Source: Tigriopus japonicus
Taxonomy: Eukaryota; Arthropoda; Copepoda; Harpacticoida; Harpacticidae
Direction: 5' to 3'
Assembly (NCBI GenBank): GCA_010645155.1
Contig: CM021314.1
Location: 6,420,003-6,484,002 of the forward strand
Length of the DNA stretch: 64,000 bases
In this document: piece after piece, positions 36,401 to 48,379 of the stretch
Layout: each line of letters opens with the position of its first letter
Position numbering within the stretch: position 1 is the stretch's first letter
Position numbers and translations under genes: made by a program
Notes under the pieces: generated by a model
Database searches by the model: none
What the model saw: the letters and a program-made list of their open reading frames with translations, nothing else
Told to the model about the DNA's origin: nothing

Positions 36401-39400
36401 CCTTGAGCATCATTGGCCAAGATGGGAGCCATCCTTTTTCCAATCCCTCATATTTTGAGTTATTCTTCAATGATAGAACAAAATAAAACAATGAAATAAC
36501 CTTAAATTCAGAAACTTTGCAACTTATAACTTGACAAACTACAACATTCTCGTTTGTTGACTACATGCTTCAGTTCACGTTGGTGAGCCAAATATGATGG
36601 ATGCTAATTGTTTTTGCAAACATTCCAATATGTTAGGTGATGATGAACATCAGGAAGACTACTGAGGCCCTCCACTAGTTACAATCCAGTTTGCCATTAC
36701 GTTTGAGCAAGCCTCCAACCTCAACTGAAAAATGACCTCTACCTTATGGCCAAAGAAGCTTCATTAAAAGCAGATGGAAGTCAACTTTTGCGTGATTTAT
36801 CCACGACTACTAAAAGTAGGAAGGGCTCGCAAAGCTCAGGCATTCTTCTTCTTCTTTTCCTCTGGCAGCGCCTTGATTTGAGCCATGGCCATTTATGAAC
36901 CTCATCTGGGAATGAGAAGCATTATTTCAGTTGGTTGGTTGAACAAGAGTCCCCTGAACAGCAGGATGAGGGTTGCTCATAGTTTGGGCGTCTCCTGTTG
37001 TTCTGATCTTCACCGCAGAGAAGAGGTCAAGAATTCTTGGAATTTTTTACTCACCGATGCTTCTCCATCGAAGCAATCTCACCTCCGAAAACTTCTTGCC
37101 TCTGGCTGATTTGCGTACTATTTGCATTTGAGGAACTTTATGAGTTGTTAAGTTCAATGATTAAGCGAAAAGGAACCGATTGGGAGTTTTCAGAAACGAG
37201 GAATGAAAGGCGGGTGCAAATGATCAAGATTGTCAGTCAGGTTTTCATTTGCACGACACCTGAAGGAACAAACTTCTATTTGAGCCTAGTCCGTCTACAT
37301 ATACTGTACTGTACACGCACACTACTACACAACCTCTGGACAGACATGATGAGAAACGAGATCCACTTAATCATGCTCAATTGGCTTTCCAAACGTCGAG
37401 GTCAAAGCCCAACAACATCTGTTCGAATGACCGTTTGAATGAGAACCATCAAAGACCTTAGTTTAGACTTATTGTGAGGTATTATGTTGGCAATGGATTG
37501 GAACATTGTAACAAGATCAAACTCCTTTACTTCGAACTGGTTAGGTAGTCTATTACAAAAGGAGTCGAGTTCGACGGATTGCCGATCAATGAATGGTTGA
37601 GTAGGACAAATTGAAAACCGCCCAAACACTTTTGATTGGTAACTGATATCTCTCCTCTTTGTGAGTTTGAAAGGGTCATCCAATTATTTTCTAAACAAAA
37701 GGTAGTCGTCAAAGTTGGTTGGTGGGTTCATCCCTTTCGTTGGTTCGTGTGTTGGATTATCACCCAAATTTTCTCCTCCTCCTTCTCCTCTTCCATTTAT
37801 TAAGTTAATGATTTTCCCTCAGTCTCCGATCTCTCGGATAATGAAGGTAGATGCACGATGGCAACGGCAATTTCATTGATTAATGTCTTGTTTTTAATCC
37901 AGAAAGCGCCTCCACTCTTCTCTCAACCACCACCAACACCCCAGTTGTGAAAAATGTGAAGCCATTTGGGCGACACGTTGTGTGTGGGTGGTTCGAGATC
38001 CAAACTTGATTCATTAATAACTTTTTCTCTCTCTGGCAATCGTTCAGTTTAGAAGACTCGACCAACGACCGACCAAAGGGTTCGGCTGAACCAATTTCTA
38101 CTGATCGGGACGTTGATTCCGAGCCTTCTTATGCATACTGAATGAGAGAAATCCGATTGATCTGTTGTTTTGTGGCAATTCAAGGCTTTCCCGTCTTTGA
38201 TAGGAAGTCTGATAAGGCAGCCAATAAGCGTGGTTCCAACTTCCCCCTTGGCCCATCTCGATGGTAGATCAAGTTAAAGGGATGTTTGAATTGAACCGAC
38301 CACATTGCTTGGTGGGTTGGTTGGTTGGTTGGAAGTAAGTCGGAACGAGAATGCACGAATTTGCATTGTAATTGAGACTTGCGAGTTCAAGCGAAAACAC
38401 TCGATCGAAAGCGACAAACGATAAGGTTTCTTCTGTGATGGATGGACTCGTTGATCGCTCTTGATTGGAAATAATGAACACTCTTCTTCTTGGCTTCACA
38501 ATATACACAAAGCTACATGGAAGTAGGATTAGGATTGGAAGCGAATTGGATTTTGGTTTGGTTTCGTCTTGTTTCTAGCTAGAAACGAGCCGTTGGGTGA
38601 GGAAAATTTGGGAAAATGAATCCCAGAGGGTGGAAGACAACAGGAAGCATGCAGAGCTACCGATCATCAAGTTAACCCTCCATCAACTCACTGGTGATGG
38701 TTTTGCTCTGCCGACTCAAAATATTGAGATCATGAGGATGGTTTACTTACTTTAAACCCTTCTTCTAACCAATGCCAGCCAACAAACTCGTAATGATAAG
38801 GAACGGAAATTTCTCAGGAGAGACGGAGAGATTCCATGGATTTTGGTAAACAATAATTTTCAGTCTCTGTGCGCAGTGTTCTTGAAATCGTGAAGGTAAA
38901 TCTGATTTATGTGGAGGGTCCATTGTTACACCAAGTTTTTTGCTTAAAGAGTTGTTTGAAACAATCGGGAACAACCCTGCCAATAAAGGAGGAGTTGTTC
39001 GGATACTGATCATTGGCCTTTGTTTGGTCTTTGGAATGAAATCAAATGACCAGGAATGATTATTGGGTTGTCGGTTCATGGTAAAACGATGGGCACCAAC
39101 CACTCAAAACTCTGGGATGCCATTTGGTAGCTTGCTGAGAATGAAATAAGAGTTGGGAATCCTTTTGGATCCGCCACTCATTGCTTTCTGATATTGATCA
39201 CTTCGAAATCAATCGTTCTTTATCAGAAACGGCATCAGTGTAACGCCCTCTTCAACTCTCCACACTCGAGATAACTTGTTGCTTTACTACCAACACTACT
39301 ACAACAACTACGATGTAAAAGGCAATGACGCCAACACATTCCGAATTCCTCCATAATGTCAATATTATGAAAATATGTACGCCGCCCAGTATGGTTCCAT

Positions 39401-41819
39401 AAAAATTGTATCATATTTCAATTTACATATCTCAGCATGAAGAGGTTGCCCGGGATCCCGAACCAATTGGCACGATTTACTAACCTGCATGGGTTAACTA
39501 CATTACCTACATTCAAGTTCTTCCAAATTTCCCAGCGTAAATTTGGATGGCTACGGGAGTGAAAAGAAGCGTCAATGTTTCACCCCCTTGATTGGGACAT
39601 CCATCAAATTTTGAGGTCTGCCAATTGAAAACAATAGGGGGACATGGGAATGGCATGTTAATCCCATTAGTGAACCACGCCAATGAGAAGTTCAACCCAT
39701 CGAACAGAGCTTGGCCAGGCTACAGATCTTCCTTCCTTCCAATTAAGACCAATTCTGCCCCTTTTTGCATGACCAACACCATCAGAAAAAGCAATTAGAC
39801 ATTTTATGCCCAGTTCCATTCATATTTGTGTACACGTACTTCTTTCTGGGGAAGGCAATTCCAGGAGGAGTTGTTAGGGATGAAATTGTTGGCCCCATTT
39901 AGCCTCGTCATTCCCCATTTGGCCCCATTTTCCAGAGAAGGGTGCGTAAACGCCAGGTTTTCTCTCTCTGTCTCTCAAATGAGGTGGTGATGGTGGTGCC
40001 TTTTGTTGACACATGACCACGCAGAAAGTTCCAAGCAAACCCTCATATGGATAAAGTCATATGTGGTCTGCAAGTGACCAAAGACAAACTTTTTCTACCC
40101 AAGAGCTGAATTGCTCGTCAGTGGGTTGAACTTCTTGGGACAGGGCTGTTTTGCATGGACGAAATCTACGTATGAGGGTCTCCGTGGGAATGTATATGAG
40201 TTTGTCAGTACGATCAGTGGTTGGATTTTTGGGCGAGGGTTTTAGAATGAAGTGCGTGCGAAGATAGGTTTTGCTAAAGTTCAAGACTGGTTTCGTTTGG
40301 CAAAATGTTTGAATTAATGAGGTGTGGACCAGGTATTAATCCATGTGTGTTTGCGTTTGGCTAAGGCAGAATCTAGAAGCTGATGGATTCGGCCAAAATT
40401 GATTCTTCAAAAGATGATTTGAAGAAAAGTTAGATTTGGGGGTGCACCCTCGCTGTCTCCTTTGGTTAACTGCTTGTGAAAGGGTTGGTTTCAGAGCAGA
40501 AATCTTAATTAAAGGGATTGGTTTCGAACACTTTGGGGCGGTTTGTTTCTTGACAGAGCGAGCAAGAAGCATTTTCAAGATAAGTGGGATTTGCTCAATA
40601 AACACGTGTGCCCTAATTACTAGCCAATTCACCTCGAGTTCCACAGCCTGAACAATCAACAATCCCGAGGAATTGATCTTAAACCTCACCCACCTTCAGC
40701 AAAAACACCTCACACGTTGCGACGAAATACTTGATTGAACAACAATTGGAATGATTTCCTGTCCATGCATTGAACCCTTTCGATCCGTCACGCATTCGGC
40801 TTACTGTTTACCATATACAGTACACCACGTAAATGTTTGGAACATTTTCGCTTTTGAACCAGTATTTGTCTAGAAAACAGATCAAGCTTATTGTTGTGGA
40901 CGTCTATCTCCGTATTAATCCTCCAGCCAACAATCTCCATGGTATCTGACCACCTGCCTTCAAAATCGGTCATCCCATTCCCTCCCACTCATGTCCCGCT
41001 GGTTTGGTCACTTTGAGCATGAGCATTGGCCGCCGCTCGCTCTTATCTCGAAAGGTTTTTTTATCAGTGCCATCTTTGGCCAAATCCAGAGGCAATCATT
41101 GTCACCATTGGCATCATTTTCCAATTTATTGTCACAACGTCGAACTCACCTGAAGGGGGAGAGGGGCTGGACACCACTGGACTACCCAGAGGAATGGAAC
41201 TTGACTCTTGAAACTGAGGAGGTCGGGATCGAGGCTCTCCCGAGCCATTTGTCTCAAGGTCGGAATTCTCCAAGAGATCTCGGATGACTTGAGTCAGTTT
41301 GGCCGAGACCAGCATGGGTTGGAATCTCGGGATCCATAAATCGCCAAATTGAGTGAGGAAATACACTTTCTTGGGTGAAAATTCTTCGTCCTCGTCTTCC
41401 GCATGATCCAAACAATCCTCAAAGTTTGGTGGGGCCGAGAAAGGCAGATAGTCGTCTTTGTCTCTGACCCCTTTGAGAGATCGCTCAACTCTGATGAATT
41501 TGTGGTCCTCGTCCTTTCGATCTGGATCTTGTTCAAACGTCCCTACTACAATCAAGTCACTCATTGAGGTCTTTTGTTCTAACCCAACTCCGGCCGTTTC
41601 AAGACATTCCAGTCGCTCCAGGTTTTGATTCAAGTTTTGAGGCAGAAGAAAATGAGCGATAATCACAACAGCCACACAGAGCAAGAGCAACACAAACAAC
41701 CACAAGGTCAAACAAAGACATTTCCTCTTGGGATGACTGGGTTTCTCCTTCTTGGCCATGATCACGTGGGTGGGAAGTTCCACGTTCCGCGGGGTCATCA
41801 CTTTACTCGATTTGCCCAT
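21238..41819 (-). CDS. Agrin-like proteoglycan, transmembrane form
   Basis: Exons in transcript order: 41819-41150, 25790-25557, 25355-25128, 25044-24835, 24696-24581, 24481-24271, 24190-24047, 23877-23741, 23663-23555, 23490-23296, 23234-22898, 22838-22381, 22141-21967, 21890 to about 21532, then an uncertain last exon. Phases agree at every internal junction up to exon 14. Domain order: membrane anchor, NtA/NTR-like region, four follistatin/Kazal modules (the first three end CGSDxVxY or similar, the fourth spans two exons), two laminin-EGF modules (CPDGVKGPLCNRC; CPCKRGFSGDHCEIC), a fifth Kazal, a Cys module, EGF, laminin G, two EGFs, laminin G. The run Kazal-LE-LE-Kazal-EGF-LG-EGF-EGF-LG is the agrin order. 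Vertebrate agrins carry more Kazal modules, a SEA domain and a third LG; those are absent or outside what I can see. Agrin organises basement membranes and synapses. The total is about 1,200 residues. Confidence 0.82.
21320..21325 (+). terminator. Candidate poly(A) signal of the ionotropic receptor
   Basis: AATAAA lies 76 bases past the receptor stop codon, within the region antisense to the 3' end of agrin. It is the first clear signal downstream. Confidence 0.4.
25791..41149. other. 15.4-kb first intron of agrin, repeat-poor
   Basis: I see no coding exon, transposon end or tRNA here. Landmarks are only short simple repeats: (CT)n near 29010-29028, (ATCC)n near 29437-29470 and again near 35290-35315, GA-rich sequence near 33410-33450, and a GTTG run near 38313-38330. 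The open frames are short and lack family features. The lack of recognisable mobile elements contrasts with both flanks. Regulatory content is possible but not shown. Confidence 0.5.
41150..41819 (-). CDS. Agrin N-terminal exon: membrane anchor plus NtA/NTR-like domain
   Basis: The start ATG at 41819 (MGKSSKVMTPRNVELP) is chosen over the upstream TTG-initiated frame. A short basic cytoplasmic end (KKEKPSHPKRK) precedes a membrane segment, LCLTLWLFVLLLLCVAVVII, predicting a type II protein. The next 130 residues look like an NtA/NTR beta-barrel: a Cys near the anchor, SDLIVVGTFEQ, VERSLKG, a second Cys in FEDCLDH, and KKVYFLTQFGDLW. A Ser/Pro-rich linker (SSSIPLGSPVVSSPSPPSG) follows. The donor CAG|GTGAGT ends in phase 1, which matches the first Kazal exon at 25790, giving PPS-DPCSSIPC across the junction. 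Assignment to agrin rests on strand, phase and domain logic across 15.4 kb; a separate gene cannot be excluded. Confidence 0.6.
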
Positions 41820-43239
41820 GATTGCACGAGTCAGTTCATATCCCGAAGCAACAAAATCTATCAAATGGGTGCTTTCTTTCCCTTCTAGCTCTCACACATC
41901 CAGACACGAGTAACGTCCAACTCCAACTGAAGATGCCATCCATGATGCAAAGTGCAAACGCCGGTTCGTTCCTCGGAAATGTCAGGTAGTTCCACCAGCT
42001 GCTAGTAGTACAGTAGATGCATTGGATAGATGGTCGTCAACGACGACGAAGAAACGGAGGGTACTCCACAGTATGTACTATCACTTCTCCAACTTGCTGG
42101 GATTCACTCGCCCGACCCCGGCGATATCTCTTCGCAAGTTGGAAGCGAACGACTTACGAGAAGGGTGAACACAGAATAAGAAGGAGGAGGATAGTAGAAG
42201 GAGAGAGAAAAAAGGGAATTTTCAGCCCGTCATCTTCCAATGAGTCCACTAAGACTTTGGGCGCCGAACTTTTTTCCCGTCTTTAGAACAGGATGGGGTC
42301 TCAACTTTTGAAAGCCACCGGGGACTTTGAACGTAAATTGTGGGGAGCTGGATCAACTTGGGACAAATCCGATGACACTTCTGAATTGGCGAAAGGCAAA
42401 ATTTTTATTTGGTACCCAATTTGTCCTGGCTTATTTCCAATGATGGGATACAAAATCGGATCAAAGTTTTCGCAACTTTGTTCTCTTGAATGCGTAATCG
42501 CAGGGTCTGCTCTGATGACTTGGGGCTCAAAACGCGTGTCGTAACAGAAATTTGAAGACGTGAAGTCTGCGTTGGAAATGCCTATTATACACTGAAGGTA
42601 TTAGGGACGCTCTCTTGGCTACATTCTTTTTTCTAAATTCTTTTTGATCAAAAAGTATTTTCCTTCGGTAAGGCTCGATAATTTCTACTTTGTCCAAACT
42701 TCCATTTAAGTACCATTGTCACCCCTTGAATTGTTCAACATCGGGTCGGGGCCTCAAATGAGCTTGAATGTGTATACCTCATGCTAAGCACCAATGGTAC
42801 GTGCAGAATTGCCGTAGATAAAAGCGGGTAATTAATTTTTAGTGAAACAATGCCCTGACACAAGCCGAAAGTTCAGATAACCTGTTGAGAGCTTCAGTGG
42901 CGGTGCATCGCTTTTTGTTTGAACTGCCATTGTTAGCAGGAAGAAGAAACATTCTCGCTTATTAAATTTCAATATGGCGATGATTTTCCTTCCAGGATAC
43001 AAAGTCTTTTCAAACTCTTTGAAATAAGGGTTCGGTTTGGTTAGTATGGTGTATATTCTTGTCAGAAATTTTTGAGGTAATCCTGAGTCAAAGTCGGGAA
43101 ATCATGAAATGTCTCCCTTAGAGTAAAGTCAAAATTTGAAAAGTCCAATAGTTTAACAGGCAATGACAAATATAAGAAGTAATTATGAGTGTTAAAATAA
43201 GACTATTAAAATGAGAGTGGGAATAGCTATTTCTTTTAT
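41820..43239. promoter_or_regulatory. Upstream region of agrin
   Basis: This 1.4-kb region lies directly before the agrin start codon and should hold its 5' UTR and promoter. It has a GA-rich patch near 42170-42215 and no recognised gene or transposon end. No specific element is assigned. Confidence 0.35.
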
Positions 43240-43779
43240 CCGGGTTACATTCTACCAGGGGCTGAGTAAGGGGAGAGGAGGAGAGAAAGTTGGTTGAGGG
43301 TAACTCGGAACCACTTAGTCAACCAGATTCTCTTCCGAGTGAGTTGTTGCCACCTCGGGAAGGTGGTGCAGGTGTCAGAGGTGGAGGTGTAGGAGCGGCC
43401 TGCTCCTCTTCCTCGCTCCACCGACGCCTCTGGCACTTGCCCACCTAACCTAGGTGGCAACAGCTCAAGAGGCAAGAAATCTGGTTGACTTGGTGGTTTA
43501 GAGTTGCCCGAAATCAACTGTCTCTCCAAATCGACTCTTTCTCAGGCCCGAGTAGAAAGAACCCAGGTAAAAGACGCAGTTTTCCGTTACAGAAAGTGAA
43601 ACCCTTGCACAGTGTTCAGAATGGTTCCCCAGGTTTGGCCATTTAAGTCATCAAAAGCCGTGACTACTCCATGTAACTTAATACCACAAACCACTAGAGC
43701 CAGGCAAGCCCCTGATTCAAACCAGGGATGTTGTGGGTAGTTGGCCAATTCTCAACCCCTACGCTATGACTGTTTGCCT
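43240..43779 (-). mobile_element. tRNA-derived SINE with a self-complementary body
   Basis: On the minus strand, 43779-43709 has a tRNA-like head: AGGCAA at the 5' end pairs with TTGCCT, the A-box-like block is TAGCGTAGGGGTTGAG, and the T-arm is CCCTGGTTTGAATCAGGG, covering a diverged B box. Downstream, 43250-43560 forms an imperfect hairpin about 300 bp long: the arms share GTCAACCAGATT, TTGCCACCT and CTGAG(T/A)AAG blocks around a GGCC centre near 43395. A degraded relative seems to lie at 48380-48510. Confidence 0.55.
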
Positions 43780-43844
43780 TATATTTAGAGAGTATTTAGT
43801 AACAAATTGAATTCAAATTGAATGAAAATACATTTAGCGGCTGG

Positions 43845-44477
43845 TGAGTTATTTGGGTTTGAATGGTACATTTTTTAACCTCAAAAAAACAAAAATAACG
43901 CTACAGTTACAGGAAAAAAACAAATTCCCAAGGATTTCATATAACTTTTCAATGTTGCGTAAAAGCAAGAACTTTTTTAAGTTACAAGTTCATGTCAAAA
44001 TAACTCAAAATAATTTGCAATGTCACTTAAAAAATGTATTTAAAACAAGATTTTTGGAATAAATTCATATTTTTTTTGCAGTACACTTTGTTATGCGTTC
44101 CTCCAAGATTGCAAATAAATATGTCTAACAGATTCATAATAAAATTTACCATTTCTTGAAAGATCATGTTCAAAATGGACAAAAATCAAAACTTAAAACA
44201 TTAACAGAATTTTTCAAAATGTCAAAGTATCATCCAACTTTAAGTGCCTTTGAATTTGCAAAAGAATTTTTTCTGAAATATATCTTAAGCGCTTCTTAGG
44301 TGAGATTTTATATTATTTTGAGCTATTTTGACAAAAACTTTAAAAGTCAACAAAGTCATTTTCTATTGCAACTTTAAAAATTTATTTGAAATCTTTGGAA
44401 ATTTGTGTTTTGATATAAATGTAACGTTTTCCGGCATTTTGGTGTCAAAAATGGACCATTCAAATCCAAATAACTCA
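43845..44477. mobile_element. AT-rich element with 40-bp inverted ends
   Basis: The left end, TGAGTTATTTGGGTTTGAAT and the following GGTACATTTTT, matches the reverse complement of the right end, whose strand reads TGAGTTATTTGGATTTGAAT. The interior is AT-rich with no real frame. A target duplication was not found. It is probably a MITE or a fragment of one. Confidence 0.5.
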
Positions 44478-44739
44478 GTTGCTCACAAATGTATCTTTAA
44501 TTAATTTGAATTTTTCAAGTAACTAAATGGTCTCTGAATTTGGATCAATTAGTTTATCAAAAAATGTTGTAATGAATAGGTTTTTAGGTAGATAACTTTT
44601 TCCCTGGAACTAAACGTATGTAATACAATAAAAGTAAAGTTGTTCCTCATTGAATTGTGACTCCAAAATGCCATGATGTCTTGGGGTATTTCGATCCAAA
44701 CGTAAAAAGCCATTCAGAACACCATGTCTCTCCTCTCTT

Positions 44740-44966
44740 CTTAATCGGGCTCATTCATTCATACATCATAAACCATGAAGGCCGCAAATCATTGAGAAAC
44801 CGTCGCCACATCATGCCCTTAGATGAAACACGATCACCAGCCATGAAAGCTCCTTCTACACCTTCATCACAAGAAAATCCTCCAACAACAACTCGACCCC
44901 CCAGGGAAAGGAGAGCACCCGTCCGCCTCGATTTATGACATCTACCGGTGGACGATTAGGGGGAGA
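44740..44966 (+). mobile_element. Second Ty3/gypsy Pol tail with polypurine tract
   Basis: An open frame ending at 44938 reads GRKSLRNRRHIMP and closes with PPTTTRPPRERRAPVRLDL. The 'LRNRRxxxP' motif and the Arg/Pro-rich end are typical of gypsy integrase tails. About 20 bp later a purine run (AGGGGGAGA) precedes TGTGAGGTC at 44967, the likely start of a 3' LTR. It differs from the gypsy tail at the window start, so it is another family or subfamily. Confidence 0.5.
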
Positions 44967-45981
44967 TGTGAGGTCTTAATCAGTCGATAATCTTTTGACC
45001 TCAAGAAGCTCGTCCAGAGCTTGCAACTGACCTAGCTCTACTTGATTGAAACTGGAGAAACTGAGGAGAGAAGAGGAGCACCTCCTTCCAAGAACTACTG
45101 GCTTATCACAGACATGAACATTAAAGGGAGAGGAATTTTGGACAAATACATGGAAACAGTCAAAGTTTCATTGAGTTTCCTCTCCACAAGCTGATCTCTT
45201 TCTCTGTTACGCATTCAAGTGAAAGGATTCCCACAACTGATCGTCCAAATATTTTTACACTACAGGCCTATTTGCTGTTCAAGGGTTGCACGGTAGAGAT
45301 GGCAATCCTGGCTTGCCTCAACTAGTTCATAAACAAGGACAAAATATTGGACTTGTGCATGTGTGTGTTTGATTCGTGAATTAAGTGGAAAGACCAGTGA
45401 ATTGGCCTTTGCCGTTGTCCTCTGTAAGTTGCATTGGGAATTGCAAGTGGGTACAAAACGAGAGAAATATTTTTAAAAGAAATGTTATTCAATGTACACT
45501 ACATTCGAACGCACAAGTGGACGCTAAAAAGAAGAGGTAGGTAAAGCTTCCATCAATCGTGGACATTTTATTGAGATTAGAAGGCTGCTTTACAGGGACT
45601 TCAAACACAACTCTGACCGTGTCTGTCCTCTTTTCAATTTGATTAGCCTTGCAGGATTGTTCTTGGGAACATTTTGAAGAGTAGAATTAAGTGTAAAGAT
45701 AAATATTTTAGCAATGTTTGTTCTCTGTTTTCTTTAGAATTTTGCAAATTTTGTCACACAATGTAGAATATTTTAAACAGTAGAAAATTTGCATCGTATT
45801 GCGGCCAAAAACTTGACTCAATGAAAGTAATGGAGTAGCTTTTCACGTCAACCTTAAATGAATTTTGAATCGACAATTCAATCAGCTTTATTTTCCCCCC
45901 AAAAAATCTAAATATTGCCATTATCCCTGAAGAGGGATCGTTAAACGACTAGCCTCATTCTACTTTTTCCACTCATACCAC
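44967..45981. other. Probable LTR followed by unassigned AT-rich DNA
   Basis: The first few hundred bases should be the 3' LTR of the gypsy remnant, but its end is not identifiable. No gene is visible in the rest. Confidence 0.35.
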
Positions 45982-47651
45982 TAAGGACAGGAAGTTTAGA
46001 CGAATAAAACTATCAAATTAGACCAAAAAAGACAAATATAATTGCCTTATTAGACGAAAAAAGACAAATAAGATTGCCCAATTAAACAAAAGAAAACGAA
46101 TAAAAGTTCGAAGAAGACGAAAAAACGAAGAAAAACTCACTAAAAAGACGTAAAAAATGGAATCAATTTGCCCAAAAGGCGAATGAAACTACTTACTCAT
46201 AAATAGAGCCCGGGAAAAAATGTTGGAAAAACATCCAAAAAATGTCATCAAAATGTCAGGAAAAAGGGCAAAAAATGTTGAAATATAGGGCAAAAAGGGC
46301 AAAAAATGTTGAAATTTAGAGCAAAAAGAGCAAAAAAATGTTAAAAATTAGGGCAAAAAGTCAACGAAATGTGTGAGAAATGGGACTAGATGCGTGGAGG
46401 ACTTGAGAAGACTACTTAAGACAGTGTGACCAGACATCTGAAGGAAATAATGCCGTCAAAACTCTAGCTTAAAAAACGGGAGGTTGCACTTCACATAGCG
46501 GGGTGTTTTTATAAGCTAGACGTCAAAACAGTTTATGTTATAAGTCAGATAGCTCATTCATCAGACCCTTTGAAAGGCAATAGATATTAAAGTCTGAGTA
46601 AATAATGGCAACAGTGCCAACTTAAAACATAATTTACTCTACACATAGCTATTTAGCCCACGTAAAATAATCACGGAAACAAGGGTCACAAAGTTTCTGA
46701 TGTGAACTTTTTCACAATAACAAAAAGAAACTTTAAGGGCACTTTTTCCCCTCTCCAAAGATTTTAATTGATTGGCATCGTAAAATGTGAAGCTGAACAA
46801 TGACAATTTTAGCGGGAAATTTTGGCGGGAAATTTCAATCAAGCCTTCCTTTGATTAATTGGTCCCTCAGAACCGGTTTTGGGATGACATTTTTGAGCAA
46901 AAAGTACAAAAAATGTTAAGAAAATGTTGAAATTTTCCAAAAAAATGTCAAATAAAATTAAAATGTTATATTCACGTAAAATTGGCAAAAAATGTAAAAA
47001 AATATTTTTTATGTAAAAAAAAAATTCCCTAGCCCTACTCATAACTATGATAAAAAAGGAGACAAATTGAGTGCCTGTACAGACCGAAAAAGACGTTTAA
47101 ACTGCTTTTACTGAACAGACAAAATGTATCTCCTTATTGACGGAAAAAATTGTCTACTTGTGCAAAAACGGCAAAATCTAGAAAATTTAAAACAGGAATA
47201 ACCTAATGGGCAAGAATTATTCAGTGGTACATATGTCAAGTAAAAACAAAAGTTAGAAAATGCCTCCTTTAAGGAGAGTATACAGTAGAGTTATACATAA
47301 TGTGAGAATTACAGATACATCAATTGTTCTCATGGCCAGAAAGCTTTTTAAACCCAACAGTAATCTTTCTTTTCCGTGTCTGGCGGGCAATGCTACGAGT
47401 CCAAGTTGATTTTTAAGTGTGGATTTTTTTTGTTGGTGCAAAACCGGAATTGACAATCAATCAATTTATTTCCTTGGCTGAAGCTTTGACGTTGAACTTT
47501 CTTCGAAGTTATTTTTTGCGTGGAAATTAGAAAACAACGCGTAAAGAGCTTGAAAAAGACGAATAATATGCAAATAAGACGAAAAAAAATTCGCGACGAA
47601 TAAAGGCTCAGAAGACGAATAGTTTTTTTTCGTTTCAAGTTCCTGTCCCTA
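45982..47651. mobile_element. hAT-like element, TAGGGACAGG family, with nested insertion
   Basis: It begins TAAGGACAGGAAGTTTAGACG and ends with the complement of TAGGGACAGGAAC, matching the element at 8812-9668 in ends and in its subterminal TTCGTCTT/AAGACGAA repeats. The flanks do not give a clean 8-bp duplication (CATACCAC against CTTATCAT), so one side may have been rearranged by the minisatellite next to it. It is interrupted by another hAT-like element at 46204-47037. Confidence 0.6.
46204..47037. mobile_element. hAT-like element nested in another hAT
   Basis: It starts TAGAGCCCGGGAAAAAATG and ends with the complement of TAGGGCTAGGGAATTTTT. The flanks carry CTCATAAA (46196-46203) and CTCATAAC (47038-47045), an 8-bp duplication with one mismatch. 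Subterminal repeats of the AAAAATGTTGAAA / GGGCAAAAA type fill the left half. No transposase frame is present. Confidence 0.65.
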
Positions 47652-47660
47652 CTTATCATG

Positions 47661-48350
47661 CTCACTTCTCCCGCTTCCTTCTCGCACTTACTTCTCGCAC
47701 TTACTTCTCCCGCTTACTTCTCCCACTTACTTCTACTACTTACTTCTCCCACTTACTTCTCCCACTTTCTTCTCCCACTTACTTCTCCCACTTACTTCTC
47801 CCACTTACTTCTCCCACTTACTTCTCCCACTTACTTCTCCCACTTACTTCTCCCACTTACTTCTCCCACTTACTTCTCCCACTTACTTCTCCCACTTACT
47901 TCTCCCACTTACTTCTCCCACTTACTTCTCCCACTTACTTCTCCCACTTACTTCTCCCACTTACTTCTCCCACTTACTTCTCCCACTTACTTCTCCCACT
48001 TACTTCTCCCACTTACTTCTCCCACTTACTTCTCCCACTTACTTCTCCCACTTACTTCTCCCACTTACTTCTCCCACTTACTTCTCCCACTTACTTCTCC
48101 CACTTACTTCTCCCACTTACTTCTCCCACTTACTTCTCCCACTTACTTCTCCCACTTACTTCTCCCACTTACTTCTCCCACTTACTTCTCCCACTTACTT
48201 CTCCCACTTACTTCTCCCACTTACTTCTCCCACTTACTTCTCCCACTTACTTCTCCCACTTACTTCTCCCACTTACTTCTCCCACTTACTTCTCCCACTT
48301 ACTTCTCCCACTTACTTCTCCCGCTTACTTCTCCCGCTTACTTCTCCCCA
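47661..48350. repeat. 13-bp minisatellite, about 50 copies
   Basis: The unit is CTTACTTCTCCCA. The central copies are essentially identical, while both edges hold variants (CTTCCTTCTCGCA, CTACTACTTACTT, CCGCTTACTT), the usual sign of homogenisation in the middle of an array. It translates as an open frame only because 13 has no stop in any phase; it is not a gene. It starts ten bases after the terminus of a hAT element. Confidence 0.92.
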
Positions 48351-48379
48351 CCCAAAACCCCCTGTTCCCACATGGGCCC

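Noticed and set aside
41820..41864. Upstream extension of the agrin N-terminal frame
   Set aside because: It begins at a TTG; the ATG at 41819 is a better start and precedes the basic segment and anchor.
43245..43529. 94-codon minus frame
   Set aside because: It falls in the hairpin body of the SINE.
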